Below, piece by piece: positions 27,273 through 36,364 of a stretch of 45,328 nucleotides of DNA (position 1 is its first letter; each line of letters starts with the position of its first letter). Position numbers and translations under genes: made by a program. Below the pieces are notes generated by a model. It saw only the letters and a program-made list of their open reading frames with translations, was not told the DNA's origin and searched no databases. The stretch is from an uncultured Collinsella sp. (GTDB taxonomy: Bacteria > Actinomycetota > Coriobacteriia > Coriobacteriales > Coriobacteriaceae), in assembly GCA_958353395.1 (NCBI GenBank), contig CATWSG010000017.1, positions 1 to 45,328 on the forward strand, written 5' to 3'.

Positions 27273-29390
27273 TCAATCGCTATTATCCTCGCGTGCCGCG
27301 ATCTTTTCCACGCGAACGGCGTTTTCCTGGGTGAGCGCGGCGCCCGTCAACGGGTCCCAACGCAACGGTGTATGGTCGAGTGGGCCGACGCCCAAGGCCT
27401 GAGCGCCGCCGGCATCGGCGCCAAACGAACGTCCGCCGGGGGCGGCCGAGGTGAAGATGCACGCCGGATGCAGATACGGCGTCGTCTCCACGCGCACGCG
27501 GTCGCGGCCCATATCGCTCACCAGCTCGACGACCTCGCCATTGGCGATACCCATGCGTGTGGCAACACCGGCATTCATCTGCACGGCGTCCAAGTCGGAA
27601 CCCGCCTCGGCGGCACCTGCTGCCGCGAGCCTGCGCGAGGTGTGCGACTCAAAGGGACGATTGCCGCTAATGAGGCGAAACATCCCCGGACCGGGCTCCA
27701 CCATGGGAGCAATCCAGTTGGGTACACGACCCAGGCCGGCTCGTTCCCATACGTCGCTTGCCAGCGCAATTTTGCAGCCATCAAAGGGGATCACCGGCTC
27801 GCCCGTACGCGACGGCAATGCAACACCCGTGTCGGCCCAGCCGCGCTCCTTGAGCTCGTCCAGATCGATCCCAAACGGCGTCACCTGGGCAGCCGCCAGA
27901 TCGTTAGACGTAAACTGGAAGTACTCGCCCACGCCACACACCTGCGCCAGACCGGCAAAAATCTCCCGACCGGGACGTGTGTCGTCATGCTGCACGGGCA
28001 GCACGGCGTTGCGGTAGAACACGCGCGCATCGTTGGCGCCTGTCACCGTTCCCACGCCGCGGTCGGCCTCCAGATACGTCACGTCGGGCAGCACGAAGTC
28101 GGAAGCGCGCGCCGTCTCGGACCAGCGAATATCAATCGTCACGAGCAAGTCGAGCTGCTGCAAAATACCCAGCCAAGCCTGCGCATTGCCATAGCCCGCA
28201 CCGGGGTTACTGGCATAGACGATAAGTCCACGCAAATCGCCGGCAAGAATCGACTGACCGATGGTCGTGCACAGGCCGCGCACCGGATCGACCAGCGGAT
28301 AGCGCTCGGACCCCAGCTTGGGCCCACGCGGCACCGGCGGCGTCGCAAAGCGCGTGGGATCGAGGTCGCCCAACACAAGCGGCGTGGGCGGATTGAGCGC
28401 GCCGCCCGCATGCCCGATGCAGCCCAGCAGCACATCGACCAAGCAGATAGCGCGCGCGGTCTGGGTGCTATTGGCATACGCGATACCGATGCCACCGTGA
28501 AAGCCCGCATCCACCACGGCGGCAGGCGCGGCGGCAGCCAGATCGCGCGCCGTGGCGACAATCTCTGCGGCCGGCACGTCGCACATCGACTCGGCCCACT
28601 CGGGCGTCCAAGCACGGGCCGCCTGCGCCAGCTCATCAAAACCCGTGGTATAGCGGGCAACGAACTCGTGGTCGTACAAGTCCTCGGCAATCAGCACGTG
28701 GGCGATGCCCAGCAGTAGTGCCAAATCGCAGCCCGGGCGCACGCGCAGCCAGCGGTCGGCAAGCGCGGCGGAGCCGCTGCGCCGGGGGTCGGCCACGATA
28801 ATCATCGCCCCGCGCCGGCGCGCATCGTTGAGCGCATCGACGGCCCCCATCGTCGATGAATCGACGATGGAACGCCCCAGGTACATGATGCAGTCGGTAT
28901 GTGCCAGGTCGGAGGCGGGGCTATAGCCCAGGCTGTGCTCCCATCCGGTGAGACGACTTACCTCGCAGGCGCCATCGGCACCGTACACGTTGGGCGAACC
29001 CAGCGCATGCATAAAGCGACAGGCCCAGTAGCGGTCGAACGAGGGAACGCCGAGCGTCATGCCCAGCGCACGAGGCCCGCACTCGTCAACAATCCCCAAA
29101 AGACGCTCGGCAATCTGAGCAAACGCCTCGTCCCACGAAATCGCATCGAACCCCGAGCCATCAGCTCGCCGACGCATGGGATGCACGATGCGGTCGCGCT
29201 CGTCAAACGGCATTGCCAGGCGATGGCGCCCGCGGGCGCACAGGGCACGCGTCGCGCACGGGTGCCCCGGCACCGGCAACTCGGCCACCACGCGACCGTC
29301 CTCAACATGGGCCGCAAAGGCGCAATCGGCATAACATCCCCCGCATGTCGTCACCACGGAGCGACCGTCATGCATAGCTCTCGATGCCAT
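27273..29390 (-). CDS. Orphan molybdopterin oxidoreductase (DMSO reductase family, bis-MGD)
   Basis: A 705-residue DMSO-reductase-superfamily enzyme. A [4Fe-4S] site is formed by C16, C19, C23 and C51 (CGGCYADC). The likely molybdenum ligand is C142 in GADGACEVSR, cysteine rather than selenocysteine. The cofactor-binding stretches YLGRSIVDSSTMG, VADPRRSGSA and the C-terminal MopB-CT domain (from about 590, NRPFESHTSRRL) are present. No twin-arginine signal, so it is cytoplasmic. No ferredoxin-like or membrane-anchor partner is encoded beside it. It resembles polysulfide/thiosulfate/arsenate reductase catalytic chains, but the substrate is unknown. Encoded between the formate channel and selA in the same direction. 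Confidence 0.88.
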   Translation of the reverse strand: MASRAMHDGRSVVTTCGGCYADCAFAAHVEDGRVVAELPVPGHPCATRALCARGRHRLAMPFDERDRIVHPMRRRADGSGFDAISWDEAFAQIAERLLGIVDECGPRALGMTLGVPSFDRYWACRFMHALGSPNVYGADGACEVSRLTGWEHSLGYSPASDLAHTDCIMYLGRSIVDSSTMGAVDALNDARRRGAMIIVADPRRSGSAALADRWLRVRPGCDLALLLGIAHVLIAEDLYDHEFVARYTTGFDELAQAARAWTPEWAESMCDVPAAEIVATARDLAAAAPAAVVDAGFHGGIGIAYANSTQTARAICLVDVLLGCIGHAGGALNPPTPLVLGDLDPTRFATPPVPRGPKLGSERYPLVDPVRGLCTTIGQSILAGDLRGLIVYASNPGAGYGNAQAWLGILQQLDLLVTIDIRWSETARASDFVLPDVTYLEADRGVGTVTGANDARVFYRNAVLPVQHDDTRPGREIFAGLAQVCGVGEYFQFTSNDLAAAQVTPFGIDLDELKERGWADTGVALPSRTGEPVIPFDGCKIALASDVWERAGLGRVPNWIAPMVEPGPGMFRLISGNRPFESHTSRRLAAAGAAEAGSDLDAVQMNAGVATRMGIANGEVVELVSDMGRDRVRVETTPYLHPACIFTSAAPGGRSFGADAGGAQALGVGPLDHTPLRWDPLTGAALTQENAVRVEKIAAREDNSD

Positions 29391-29498
29391 CTCGATTATT
29401 CCTTCCAGCTCAAGGGTTCAAACCCCACCGCACCACAGCTCTGCCAGCAGCTGCCGCGACGCAAAGCCCGCAGCATCCACCGCAGCAAGACACGAAGA

Positions 29499-29531
29499 GC
29501 CTCCCAAAAGGCAAAACGCCCCTCGGGAGGC
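29499..29531 (-). terminator. Hairpin after the formate channel gene
   Basis: Minus-strand GCCTCCC / GGGAGGC stem (7 bp) with inner pairing of GGC and GCC around T runs; it lies 20 bases after the channel stop. TCTTCGTGTCTTG follows, so termination is likely partial. Confidence 0.5.
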
Positions 29532-29551
29532 CCGTACGTCATTCCGGCTTA

Positions 29552-30391
29552 TTACGCCTGGGACTTCTTAGCGTAGACAAACCAGTAGCCGAGCGCGATC
29601 AGAACCGCACCGCCCACGATGTTGCCCAGCGTGGCGGCGGACAGGTTAAACGCAATGCCCGCGACGTTGAGCGCATCGGCCCCGGCAACCTCGGCACCAT
29701 AACCGCATGCATGCATCACGGCGCCCATGGGCAAAAAGTACATGTTGGCGACGCAGTGCTCAAAACCGCAGGCCACAAAGGCGGCGATGGGCAGCAGAAT
29801 GCCCACGACCTTATCGACCACGGTCTTGCCGGCGGTACCGATCCACACGGCCAGGCACACAAAGATGTTGCACAGGATGCCGCGGAAGAAGATCGTCACC
29901 CAGTCGATCGTCACCTTGCCAGCGGCGACGCTCACCATGGAATTGGCGACCGCCTCGCCGTTGAGCTTATAGATGCCGGCCATGTACACCAAAAAGACGA
30001 TGAACAGGGCACCGACAAAGTTACCGACCCATACGACGACCCATGCCTTGAGCATCTGGACCAGGGTGATCTTTTTGCTCTTGAGCGCGCAGACCATAAG
30101 CGAGTTGCCGGTGAACAACTCGGCGCCACACACCAGCACCAGCACCAGGCCCAGGCAAAAGCACAGGCCGCCCACGACACGCTGAGCGCCCCAGCCCAGC
30201 GTGCTATCGCTCAAGAACACGGTAAAGAACAGGCCGCCGAAGGCGATAAACGCGCCGGCGAACATTGCCAACAGAAAGGCCTTAGCGACCGGCAGGTTAG
30301 CCTTGGTCACGCCGGCGGTCTCGGTCTTGGCCTCGATCGCGGCGGGCGCCAGGCAATCGGGAGCGGGGTACTCCACCTTGGAATCTGCCAT
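29552..30391 (-). CDS. focA: Formate/nitrite transporter family channel
   Basis: A 279-residue FNT-family membrane channel, predicted to move formate in or out for the hydrogenlyase. Six hydrophobic segments are visible, starting with AFLLAMFAGAFIAFGGLFFTVF and including the family stretch CGAELFTGNSLMV and GNFVGALFIVFLVYMAG. The cytoplasmic N terminus of about 35 residues precedes them. The start at 30391 was chosen for the AGGAAAGAAG ribosome-binding stretch; the frame extends to 30424. It follows hycI by 39 bases. Homology to FocA versus nitrite channel NirC is not resolved by eye; the context favours formate. Confidence 0.9.
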   Translation of the reverse strand: MADSKVEYPAPDCLAPAAIEAKTETAGVTKANLPVAKAFLLAMFAGAFIAFGGLFFTVFLSDSTLGWGAQRVVGGLCFCLGLVLVLVCGAELFTGNSLMVCALKSKKITLVQMLKAWVVVWVGNFVGALFIVFLVYMAGIYKLNGEAVANSMVSVAAGKVTIDWVTIFFRGILCNIFVCLAVWIGTAGKTVVDKVVGILLPIAAFVACGFEHCVANMYFLPMGAVMHACGYGAEVAGADALNVAGIAFNLSAATLGNIVGGAVLIALGYWFVYAKKSQA

Positions 30392-30430
30392 GTCAATCAC
30401 TTCTTTCCTAATCAGCAGGGACAAGCGCTC

Positions 30431-30934
30431 CTATTGCTCCTGCCCCAAGCGGACAAAGTGGGAAAAGTCGTTGGCGGCCACGGCGTCGTACACGGCGTCG
30501 ACGGCCTCAAAGACCTCCGGGGACATGGGGTTGTAGAACTCCGTATCGCCCGGCTGAATCCCTATGAAGACGATATCTTCGCACGATTGCTCGATTTCCT
30601 CGATCAGAATCGACAAGGGAAGCGAATGCGTGGTGAACATCGACTTGCGGGCCACATCGCGCTTGTCGAGCAAACGGATGGACCCGACGGGCAGCGCCAT
30701 GTCGGCGGCATCGACCAAAACCAAACGCAGCGGACGCTCGCGCTTGACCTCGATGATGTCGTCCTCGGGCGTCTGACCGCCATCGATGGTGTACCAACCG
30801 GCGATGGGCGCGTCCTCCATCTTTTTGGAGAGCACGGGGCCGGCGGCATCGTCGGCACGCAGCACGCTTCCCGCCGTGAGCACGATACCCGCAAACGGGG
30901 CGCCGTTCACACGGCCATCCACAACGCGACCCAT
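30431..30934 (-). CDS. hycI: Hydrogenase maturation endopeptidase (HycI type)
   Basis: Removes the C-terminal extension of the hydrogenase large subunit HycE after nickel insertion. The 167-residue protein keeps the nickel-sensing residues in GSVLRADDAAGPVLSKKM (first Asp), LVLVDAADMALPVGSIRL (second Asp) and TTHSLPLSILIEEI (His). The stretch GWYTIDGGQTPEDDI also matches HycI closely. The gene overlaps the hycH stop by one base. Presence of a specific protease in the operon fits the processed tail visible in HycE. Confidence 0.93.
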   Translation of the reverse strand: MGRVVDGRVNGAPFAGIVLTAGSVLRADDAAGPVLSKKMEDAPIAGWYTIDGGQTPEDDIIEVKRERPLRLVLVDAADMALPVGSIRLLDKRDVARKSMFTTHSLPLSILIEEIEQSCEDIVFIGIQPGDTEFYNPMSPEVFEAVDAVYDAVAANDFSHFVRLGQEQ

Positions 30935-31515
30935 TACTGCAACCTTCCCGTCAGATACACGCCCGACACATCGCGCACGCGCTCAACCAGATCGCGAAAC
31001 TTCATTAAGAACGCGACCTGCTGGGCATGCAGGCCAAAGTCGTCGTCGAACACCGAGATGCCGGCCTTGGCCGACCCGCGAAAACCGCGCTCGTCGAGCA
31101 GCGCATCGCAGGCCTCGAGCAGTGACGGCACCGCCGCCTTGTCGAGCTGGCACTCACCAAAGGAGCGGATGGCCTTGAACTTGGTTTTGGCCTCCCCCTC
31201 CGGCAGCGCGTCGACGAGCGAATAAAACACGTCCACCGGCACCGACAGGCGCGGCTCAAAGCAGTCGAGCACGCCGGTGTGGTGGCCCACGGCGAGCGTG
31301 TAGTACAGCACGTCGCAGGCCTCCTGGGGAACGTCTTCCTCGGTCTCCACAAACTTACGCGTGAGCTCGTAGAAGACCACCTGGTCGGGCGCATGGCCCA
31401 GGCAGGGGTCGGCGACGCCCTCGGCGGCCTCGACGCTTGCGCGCGAGGCATCGCCAAAAGAGCCGCCGAGCATACCGGGGCCCGCAAAGTAACCAGAGCG
31501 ATCCGTGAGCTCCAT
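30934..31515 (-). CDS. hycH: Formate hydrogenlyase maturation protein HycH
   Basis: A 193-residue accessory protein needed for assembly of the hydrogenase-3 type large subunit. The conserved block DQVVFYELTRKFVETEEDVPQ and VLYYTLAVGHHTGVLDCFE match E. coli HycH well. Relative to the roughly 136-residue E. coli protein there is an N-terminal extension of about 45 residues and a somewhat longer C terminus. It directly abuts the hycG stop and overlaps hycI by one base, so translation is tightly coupled. HycH in the operon points to the Hyc-type maturation scheme although the membrane arm is Hyf-like. Confidence 0.92.
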   Translation of the reverse strand: MELTDRSGYFAGPGMLGGSFGDASRASVEAAEGVADPCLGHAPDQVVFYELTRKFVETEEDVPQEACDVLYYTLAVGHHTGVLDCFEPRLSVPVDVFYSLVDALPEGEAKTKFKAIRSFGECQLDKAAVPSLLEACDALLDERGFRGSAKAGISVFDDDFGLHAQQVAFLMKFRDLVERVRDVSGVYLTGRLQ

Positions 31516-32298
31516 CTAGCGACCTCCGGCCAGCACCAGATCCTGCAGCGCAGAGTAGACCTCAACGCGGCGCGGATCGTCCTGCTTGTCGATGAGCAGC
31601 GCCATGGCACCGCGGATATCGCCCTTGGGCGCGCCCTCGAGCGTGTCCATAAACTCGTTGGCCAGGTCGCGGCCGTAACGGTAGCCGCTCATGGCGCGAG
31701 CTTCGCGCTCAATGGCAACGCGCAGTTTGTACGGCACGCCGGGGTGCAGGATATCGGCCTGCTCGCCGGCGGCCTCCACCGTGGTCTCGGCATGGAGCTT
31801 TTGGTCCAGCAGACCGAGTGCCATGGCAAAGCCGTAGACGGTCTGCGCGGGGCTGGGCGGGCAGCCGGGGATGTAGACATCGACCGGCAAGATCTTGTCC
31901 GTGCCGCCCCAGACGCAGTAGTTGTCGTAGAAGATGCCACCGGTGCAGCCGCACGCGCCATAGGACACCACAATCTTGGGATCGGGTGCGGCCTCAAAGG
32001 CGCGCAGGGCCGGCATGCGCATGGCACGCGTCACGGCACCGGTGTACAGCAGCACGTCGGCGTGACGGGGCGAGGGCACGACCTTGATGCCAAAGCGCTC
32101 GACGTCGAAGACGGGCGTGATGGAACCGAAGATCTCGATCTCGCAGCCGTTGCAGCCGCCACAGTCAACGCGGTAGACGTACACCGAGCGCTTGATCTTC
32201 TTAAGAAGGGTCGCCTTGGCCTTCTCGATGCTCTCATCGAGCTCGATCTTGGTCGGGCGGTACTGAAGCCGCTCGGGCAAAAGCGTGGGTTCGGCCAT
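31516..32298 (-). CDS. hycG: [NiFe] hydrogenase small subunit (HycG/HyfI, NuoB-like)
   Basis: A 260-residue subunit carrying the proximal [4Fe-4S] cluster next to the NiFe site; complex I NuoB family. Cluster cysteines occur in CGGCNGCEIE, GACGCTGGIFYD and PGCPPSP. The extra N-terminal 50 residues (LLPERLQYRPTKIELDESIE) suit HycG/HyfI. It transfers electrons from HycF to the catalytic subunit. Start two bases after the hycF stop. The C-terminal tail (KGDIRGAMALLIDKQDDP onward) is a little longer than in E. coli. Confidence 0.95.
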   Translation of the reverse strand: MAEPTLLPERLQYRPTKIELDESIEKAKATLLKKIKRSVYVYRVDCGGCNGCEIEIFGSITPVFDVERFGIKVVPSPRHADVLLYTGAVTRAMRMPALRAFEAAPDPKIVVSYGACGCTGGIFYDNYCVWGGTDKILPVDVYIPGCPPSPAQTVYGFAMALGLLDQKLHAETTVEAAGEQADILHPGVPYKLRVAIEREARAMSGYRYGRDLANEFMDTLEGAPKGDIRGAMALLIDKQDDPRRVEVYSALQDLVLAGGR

Positions 32299-32300
32299 GG

Positions 32301-33017
32301 TTACTCCTCCTTCGTTTCAAAATCCATGATGATGCCCTCGACCGGCGCCGGACCGGCGGGAATCTCGGGCGCATCGGGGTTAAGCTCGCGGTCGATATAC
32401 TCCGGGTTCACGCCGTGGCCGCCCAGATACTCCATGCCGGGGCCCTGGGGCTCACCGGACGCAAGCGTCTCGTTGGCGGCCATGCCGGCAGCGTTGCCGG
32501 TCTTTACGGCCGAGGCGGCGCGCAGGGCGTCGAGCTCGCGCTTGCACTCCTGGCACATACCGACGGTACGGGCAGCCTGCTCGGCCTCCATGCCGCCGGC
32601 CTTTTGCAGCAGGCGCTTTGCGTAGTCGATCTCCTTGTGCGGGGCAAACGGCTTGCCGCAGCGCGAGCAGTGCTCGAGCGTATAGACGCTCTTGCTGGTG
32701 AGGTCGTCCTTGCTCATGACGGCCAGCTCAAACTCCTCGGTGAGCTTGATGGCCTCCATGGGGCAGGCTTCCTCGCAGCGGCCGCAAAAGATGCAGCGGC
32801 CGTAGTCGATCGACCAGGTAATGGTATCGGCCGCAAGGTCGGTGTCCATGCGAATGGCATCGGCCGGGCACGCCACGCCGCAGGCACCGCAGGCGATGCA
32901 GAGCTCGGCATTGTGCTCGGGCTTGCCGCGCATGTCCTTGTTGGTGGGGAACGGCGCAAACGGGTACTTGACCGTCGCGTCGCCGGCCTTGGCGTTAACC
33001 TTCCAAAGCTTCAGCAT
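32301..33017 (-). CDS. hycF: Formate hydrogenlyase 2x[4Fe-4S] subunit (HycF/HyfH, NuoI-like)
   Basis: A 238-residue ferredoxin-like subunit. Two CxxCxxCxxxC sets, CIACGACGVACP and CIFCGRCEEACP, bind the two clusters. After that comes the HycF-specific zinc-type tail CSRCGKPFAPHKEIDYA and CQECKREL. Beyond it is about 50 residues with no counterpart in E. coli HycF (about 180 residues), rich in Pro and acidic residues. The start at 33017 lies one base after the hycE stop; the frame opens far upstream but inside hycE. It relays electrons between the peripheral ferredoxins and HycG. Confidence 0.94.
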   Translation of the reverse strand: MLKLWKVNAKAGDATVKYPFAPFPTNKDMRGKPEHNAELCIACGACGVACPADAIRMDTDLAADTITWSIDYGRCIFCGRCEEACPMEAIKLTEEFELAVMSKDDLTSKSVYTLEHCSRCGKPFAPHKEIDYAKRLLQKAGGMEAEQAARTVGMCQECKRELDALRAASAVKTGNAAGMAANETLASGEPQGPGMEYLGGHGVNPEYIDRELNPDAPEIPAGPAPVEGIIMDFETKEE

Positions 33018-33018
33018 A

Positions 33019-34791
33019 TTAGAGCGCCTCCTCATCGAGCGGAGCGGCCATGGTGCCCTCGCCCGCGAGCGGCGACTTGTCGCGCCAGACGTTCTCGAAC
33101 TGCTCCTTGTCGAGCACGTGGTCGCGCTTGGCGGCGACATCGGTCACCGTCACGCGGTCGGTGCAGGAGTAGCACGGGTCGAGCGAACCGACGATCAGCG
33201 CAGCGTCGCCCACGGTGTTGCCGCGGAACATGTAGCGCAGGACCGGCCAGTTGCTGTACGTGGCCGCCTTGGCGCGCCAGCGGTAGCACTTCTGGTTGTT
33301 GCCGAGCATAGCCCAGTGCACGTCCTCGCCGCGCGGCGCCTCGGTGGCGCCGATGGCGTACTTGTGCGGGGTGTACTCCCAGTCCGTGGTGAGGATGGGA
33401 CCCGACGGGCAGTTCTCGAGCATGGTCTCAATCATGTCGATCGAATCGTAGACCTCCTGGATGCGAACGGCGGTACGGCCGAAGGCGTCGCAGGTGTCGG
33501 CCGTAGCGGCGTGCATCTTTTGGACATCCGGATCGGCATAGCCGTCGAAGGGATGGTCAAAGCGCACGTCGCGGGCATAGCCCGAGCCACGCATGAGCGG
33601 GCCGACCGGCGAGAAGTCGCGAGCGATCTTGCGGTCCAAGATGCCGATGCCACTCGTGCGCTCAATAAAGTTGGGCGTGGAGAGCAAGACGTCGACGAGT
33701 TCCTGAACCTCGGAGCGCAGCTGGTGGATGGTCGTGAGCGTGGAGAGCTTCTGCTCGGCCAAAATGTCGCGACGCACGCCGCCGATCACGTTGAGGCCGT
33801 AGGTCTTGCGGTGACCGGAGAGCTTCTCGGCCAGGTCCATGGACTTCTCGCGGACGCGGAAGAACTGCTGGAAGCCGGAGTCGAAGCCCGTGTAGTGCGA
33901 CGCCAGGCCAATGTTGAGCAGATGCGAGTGCAGGCGCTCGACCTCGAGCATGATGGCGCGGATGTACTGGGCGCGCGGCGGAACATGAATGCCCTGGGCG
34001 CGCTCGACGGCCTCGGCATAGGCCACCGAGTGGGCGCAGCCGCAGATGCCGCAGATGCGGTCGGCGAGGAACGTCACGGCGTCATAGTTCAGGCGCGTCT
34101 CGGCGACCTTCTCCATGCCGCGGTGCACGTAGAACAGACGATAGTCGGCATCGACGATCGTCTCGCCCTCGACGAACAGGCGGAAGTGGCCGGGCTCGTC
34201 GGAGGTAATGTGCAGCGGGCCCATGGGGACGAGCGTGGTCTCCTTGCCCTTGGTGTCGGCCAAGAACTCGTAGTTTTCCATGTCGCTCGCGGGAGCGGGA
34301 CGGAAGCGGTAGTCCATGGAGTCCTTGCGCAGCGGGTACAGGCCGCTGGGCCAATCGTCGGGCAGCACCAGGCGACGACGATCGGGCAGACCCTCGGGAA
34401 TCAGGCCAAACATATCGCGCAGCTCGCGCTCGCCCCACACGCAGGCGGGGACGAACGGCGTCACGGACGGGAACGTCATCTTGGCGGGGTCGACCTCGGC
34501 ACGCACGGTAACCCAGCCGGGGTCCTCCCCCTCCATGGAGATGACGTAGTACACGGCGTAACGGCCGCACAGGGAGCGCTCGTCGTTGCCGACAATCACG
34601 GGAATCCAGCCGTAGCGCTCGTAGTACAGGTAGTGGACGGCCTCGGGCAGACGGTCCAGCTTGACGGTGATCGTCAGCTGGTCCTCGCACTGCCACTCAA
34701 CCTTCTCGATAGCGCCCGGCACTGCGGCGCGCAGGGCCTCGACGTGGCTTTCGCAACGACGAGCGTAGTCCTTCTTTTCAGGTTCTGCCAT
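33019..34791 (-). CDS. hycE: [NiFe] hydrogenase large subunit (HycE/HyfG), fused NuoC-NuoD type
   Basis: Catalytic subunit making H2. Residues about 1-170 form the NuoC-like 30-kDa domain (VWGERELRDMFGLIPEGLPDRRRL), the rest the NuoD-like large subunit. NiFe ligands: C247 and C250 (RICGICG), C540 and C543 (DPCYSCTDR). The 44 residues after R546 correspond to the C-terminal extension cut off by HycI in E. coli HycE (cut after the Arg of the same SCTDR motif there). Total 590 residues against about 569 in E. coli. It belongs to group 4 membrane-bound hydrogenases. Fe(CN)2CO insertion needs Hyp proteins from elsewhere. Confidence 0.96.
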   Translation of the reverse strand: MAEPEKKDYARRCESHVEALRAAVPGAIEKVEWQCEDQLTITVKLDRLPEAVHYLYYERYGWIPVIVGNDERSLCGRYAVYYVISMEGEDPGWVTVRAEVDPAKMTFPSVTPFVPACVWGERELRDMFGLIPEGLPDRRRLVLPDDWPSGLYPLRKDSMDYRFRPAPASDMENYEFLADTKGKETTLVPMGPLHITSDEPGHFRLFVEGETIVDADYRLFYVHRGMEKVAETRLNYDAVTFLADRICGICGCAHSVAYAEAVERAQGIHVPPRAQYIRAIMLEVERLHSHLLNIGLASHYTGFDSGFQQFFRVREKSMDLAEKLSGHRKTYGLNVIGGVRRDILAEQKLSTLTTIHQLRSEVQELVDVLLSTPNFIERTSGIGILDRKIARDFSPVGPLMRGSGYARDVRFDHPFDGYADPDVQKMHAATADTCDAFGRTAVRIQEVYDSIDMIETMLENCPSGPILTTDWEYTPHKYAIGATEAPRGEDVHWAMLGNNQKCYRWRAKAATYSNWPVLRYMFRGNTVGDAALIVGSLDPCYSCTDRVTVTDVAAKRDHVLDKEQFENVWRDKSPLAGEGTMAAPLDEEAL

Positions 34792-34795
34792 GGTG

Positions 34796-36361
34796 CTAAT
34801 TCACCTCGCTTGTCTTGGTCTGGGAACTGAACACCATGCGGTAGAGAGGAGCCTCGTGGAGCTCTTCGACGCTCTGGTTCAAAACGACGGACGTTGCATC
34901 CTCGACGCCGCTCGTGATGGCGACCGGGGTGGCGATACCGAACCACATGACCACGATCGCGAGGGCGATCTCGGGGATGATCATGAGGGCGGGCACCTCG
35001 TGGCGCTTCATGCCCTCGGGCGCCTTGCCGAAGATGGACTTGAGCGCGATGCCGGTAAGGGCAAAGTACACGCCGGTGAGGCCAATGGCCACGAGCACGA
35101 CCACCCAGATGGGACCGGACTGGACGCCGGCCACGAAGGTGAGGAACTCGGAGATGAACAGGGCGAACGGCGGGAAGGCGGCGAGCGCGAGCAGGGCGAT
35201 GATGGTGAGCGCTGCCGTGACGGGAGCGATCTCGACGACGCCCTTGATCTTGTTCAGGTCGCGGGTGTGGTAGATGTGCTGGATGTTACCGGCCATGCAG
35301 AAGGCGAGCGCCTTCGTGAAACCGTGGAAGATGCAGTGCAGCAGGCAGGCGGCGATACCGAGCGGACCACCGATACCCAGGCACAGCGCGACCACGCCGA
35401 CGTTGTCGACGGAGGAGTACGCGAAGCGGCGCTTGATATCGTCCTGCTTAAAGATGCACAGGGCGGCCACCAGGATGGACAGCGTGCCCAGGATGAGCAG
35501 GAGCGTACGCGGATAGGTGTCGCCCACCGTGATGATGGACAGGGAGTAGAAGCGGATGATCACCAGCATGGCGCACTTGAGCAGCACGCCCGAGAGCAGC
35601 GCGGAGACCGGGCTCGGAGCCTGGGAGTGCGCGTCGGGCAGCCAAGTGTGCATGGGGAACAGGCCCGCCTTGGTGCCGAAGCCGATGACGATGAACGCGA
35701 ACGCGAGGCGCACGAGCATCGGGTCGAACTGGTCGGCGTAGGGCATGATGGAGGTGAGGAAGGCTGCCTCATGCGCGTTGGGCATGATATCGGCGGCGTT
35801 CGCGTAGATGAGCAGCGTGCCGAACAGGCCGAAGGCCACGCCGGCGGTGCAGACCATCGCGTACTTCCAAGACGCCTCGAGCGCCTGTTTGTTCTTGTAG
35901 ATGCCCACGAGGAACACGGTCGACAACGTGGTGGCCTCGACCGCCGCCCAGGTGAGGATGATGTTGTTGGACAGGCAGGCGAGCAGCATCGTGAAAACGA
36001 ACAGGCTAAACAGCGCGTAGTACTGCTTGGTGCGCTCGGCCGGCATGGTCTTCTCCTCGATATCGATCTTGATATAGGAGATGGAGTACACGCCGGTGAT
36101 GAACCCGATGATGCCTACCAGAAGGACGAAGATCGACGAGAGCGAATCGAGATGGAGCCACAGGCCCAAAGCGTCGATATTCTGCCCGCTCGAGAGCATG
36201 GTTCCCGCGGTGACGACCGAAAGGACGAGGGTCGCCGCGACGGAGATGGTGTTGAGCCCCGCAAAGACGCTGTAGGACGTCGTCTTGGGGAGCGCAGCCA
36301 TAATCAGGGAGAACACGAGGGGACAAGCGAGCAGGGCGACCGTCAGCATTGAAACATCCAT
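34796..36361 (-). CDS. hyfF: Hydrogenase-4 membrane subunit HyfF (antiporter-like)
   Basis: A 521-residue integral membrane protein of the Mrp-antiporter/NuoN-NuoM-NuoL family, about 13-14 helices. Conserved stretches: NNIILTWAAVEATTLSTVFLVGIYK (with the glutamate used in the proton path), GFGTKAGLFPMHTWLPDAHSQAPSPVSALLSG and FAYSSVDNVGVVALCLG. Length is close to E. coli HyfF. With HyfB and HyfD it gives three antiporter-like modules, more than the single HycC of formate hydrogenlyase-1, so more ions may be pumped per H2. It starts three bases after the hyfE stop. Confidence 0.94.
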   Translation of the reverse strand: MDVSMLTVALLACPLVFSLIMAALPKTTSYSVFAGLNTISVAATLVLSVVTAGTMLSSGQNIDALGLWLHLDSLSSIFVLLVGIIGFITGVYSISYIKIDIEEKTMPAERTKQYYALFSLFVFTMLLACLSNNIILTWAAVEATTLSTVFLVGIYKNKQALEASWKYAMVCTAGVAFGLFGTLLIYANAADIMPNAHEAAFLTSIMPYADQFDPMLVRLAFAFIVIGFGTKAGLFPMHTWLPDAHSQAPSPVSALLSGVLLKCAMLVIIRFYSLSIITVGDTYPRTLLLILGTLSILVAALCIFKQDDIKRRFAYSSVDNVGVVALCLGIGGPLGIAACLLHCIFHGFTKALAFCMAGNIQHIYHTRDLNKIKGVVEIAPVTAALTIIALLALAAFPPFALFISEFLTFVAGVQSGPIWVVVLVAIGLTGVYFALTGIALKSIFGKAPEGMKRHEVPALMIIPEIALAIVVMWFGIATPVAITSGVEDATSVVLNQSVEELHEAPLYRMVFSSQTKTSEVN

Positions 36362-36364
36362 GGC

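Noticed and set aside
29405..29432. tRNA-like T-loop (GGGTTCAAACCCC) followed by CACCGCACCA
   Set aside because: No matching acceptor 5' strand, D arm or anticodon arm exists in the upstream 80 bases, so it is not a tRNA and probably a chance resemblance.
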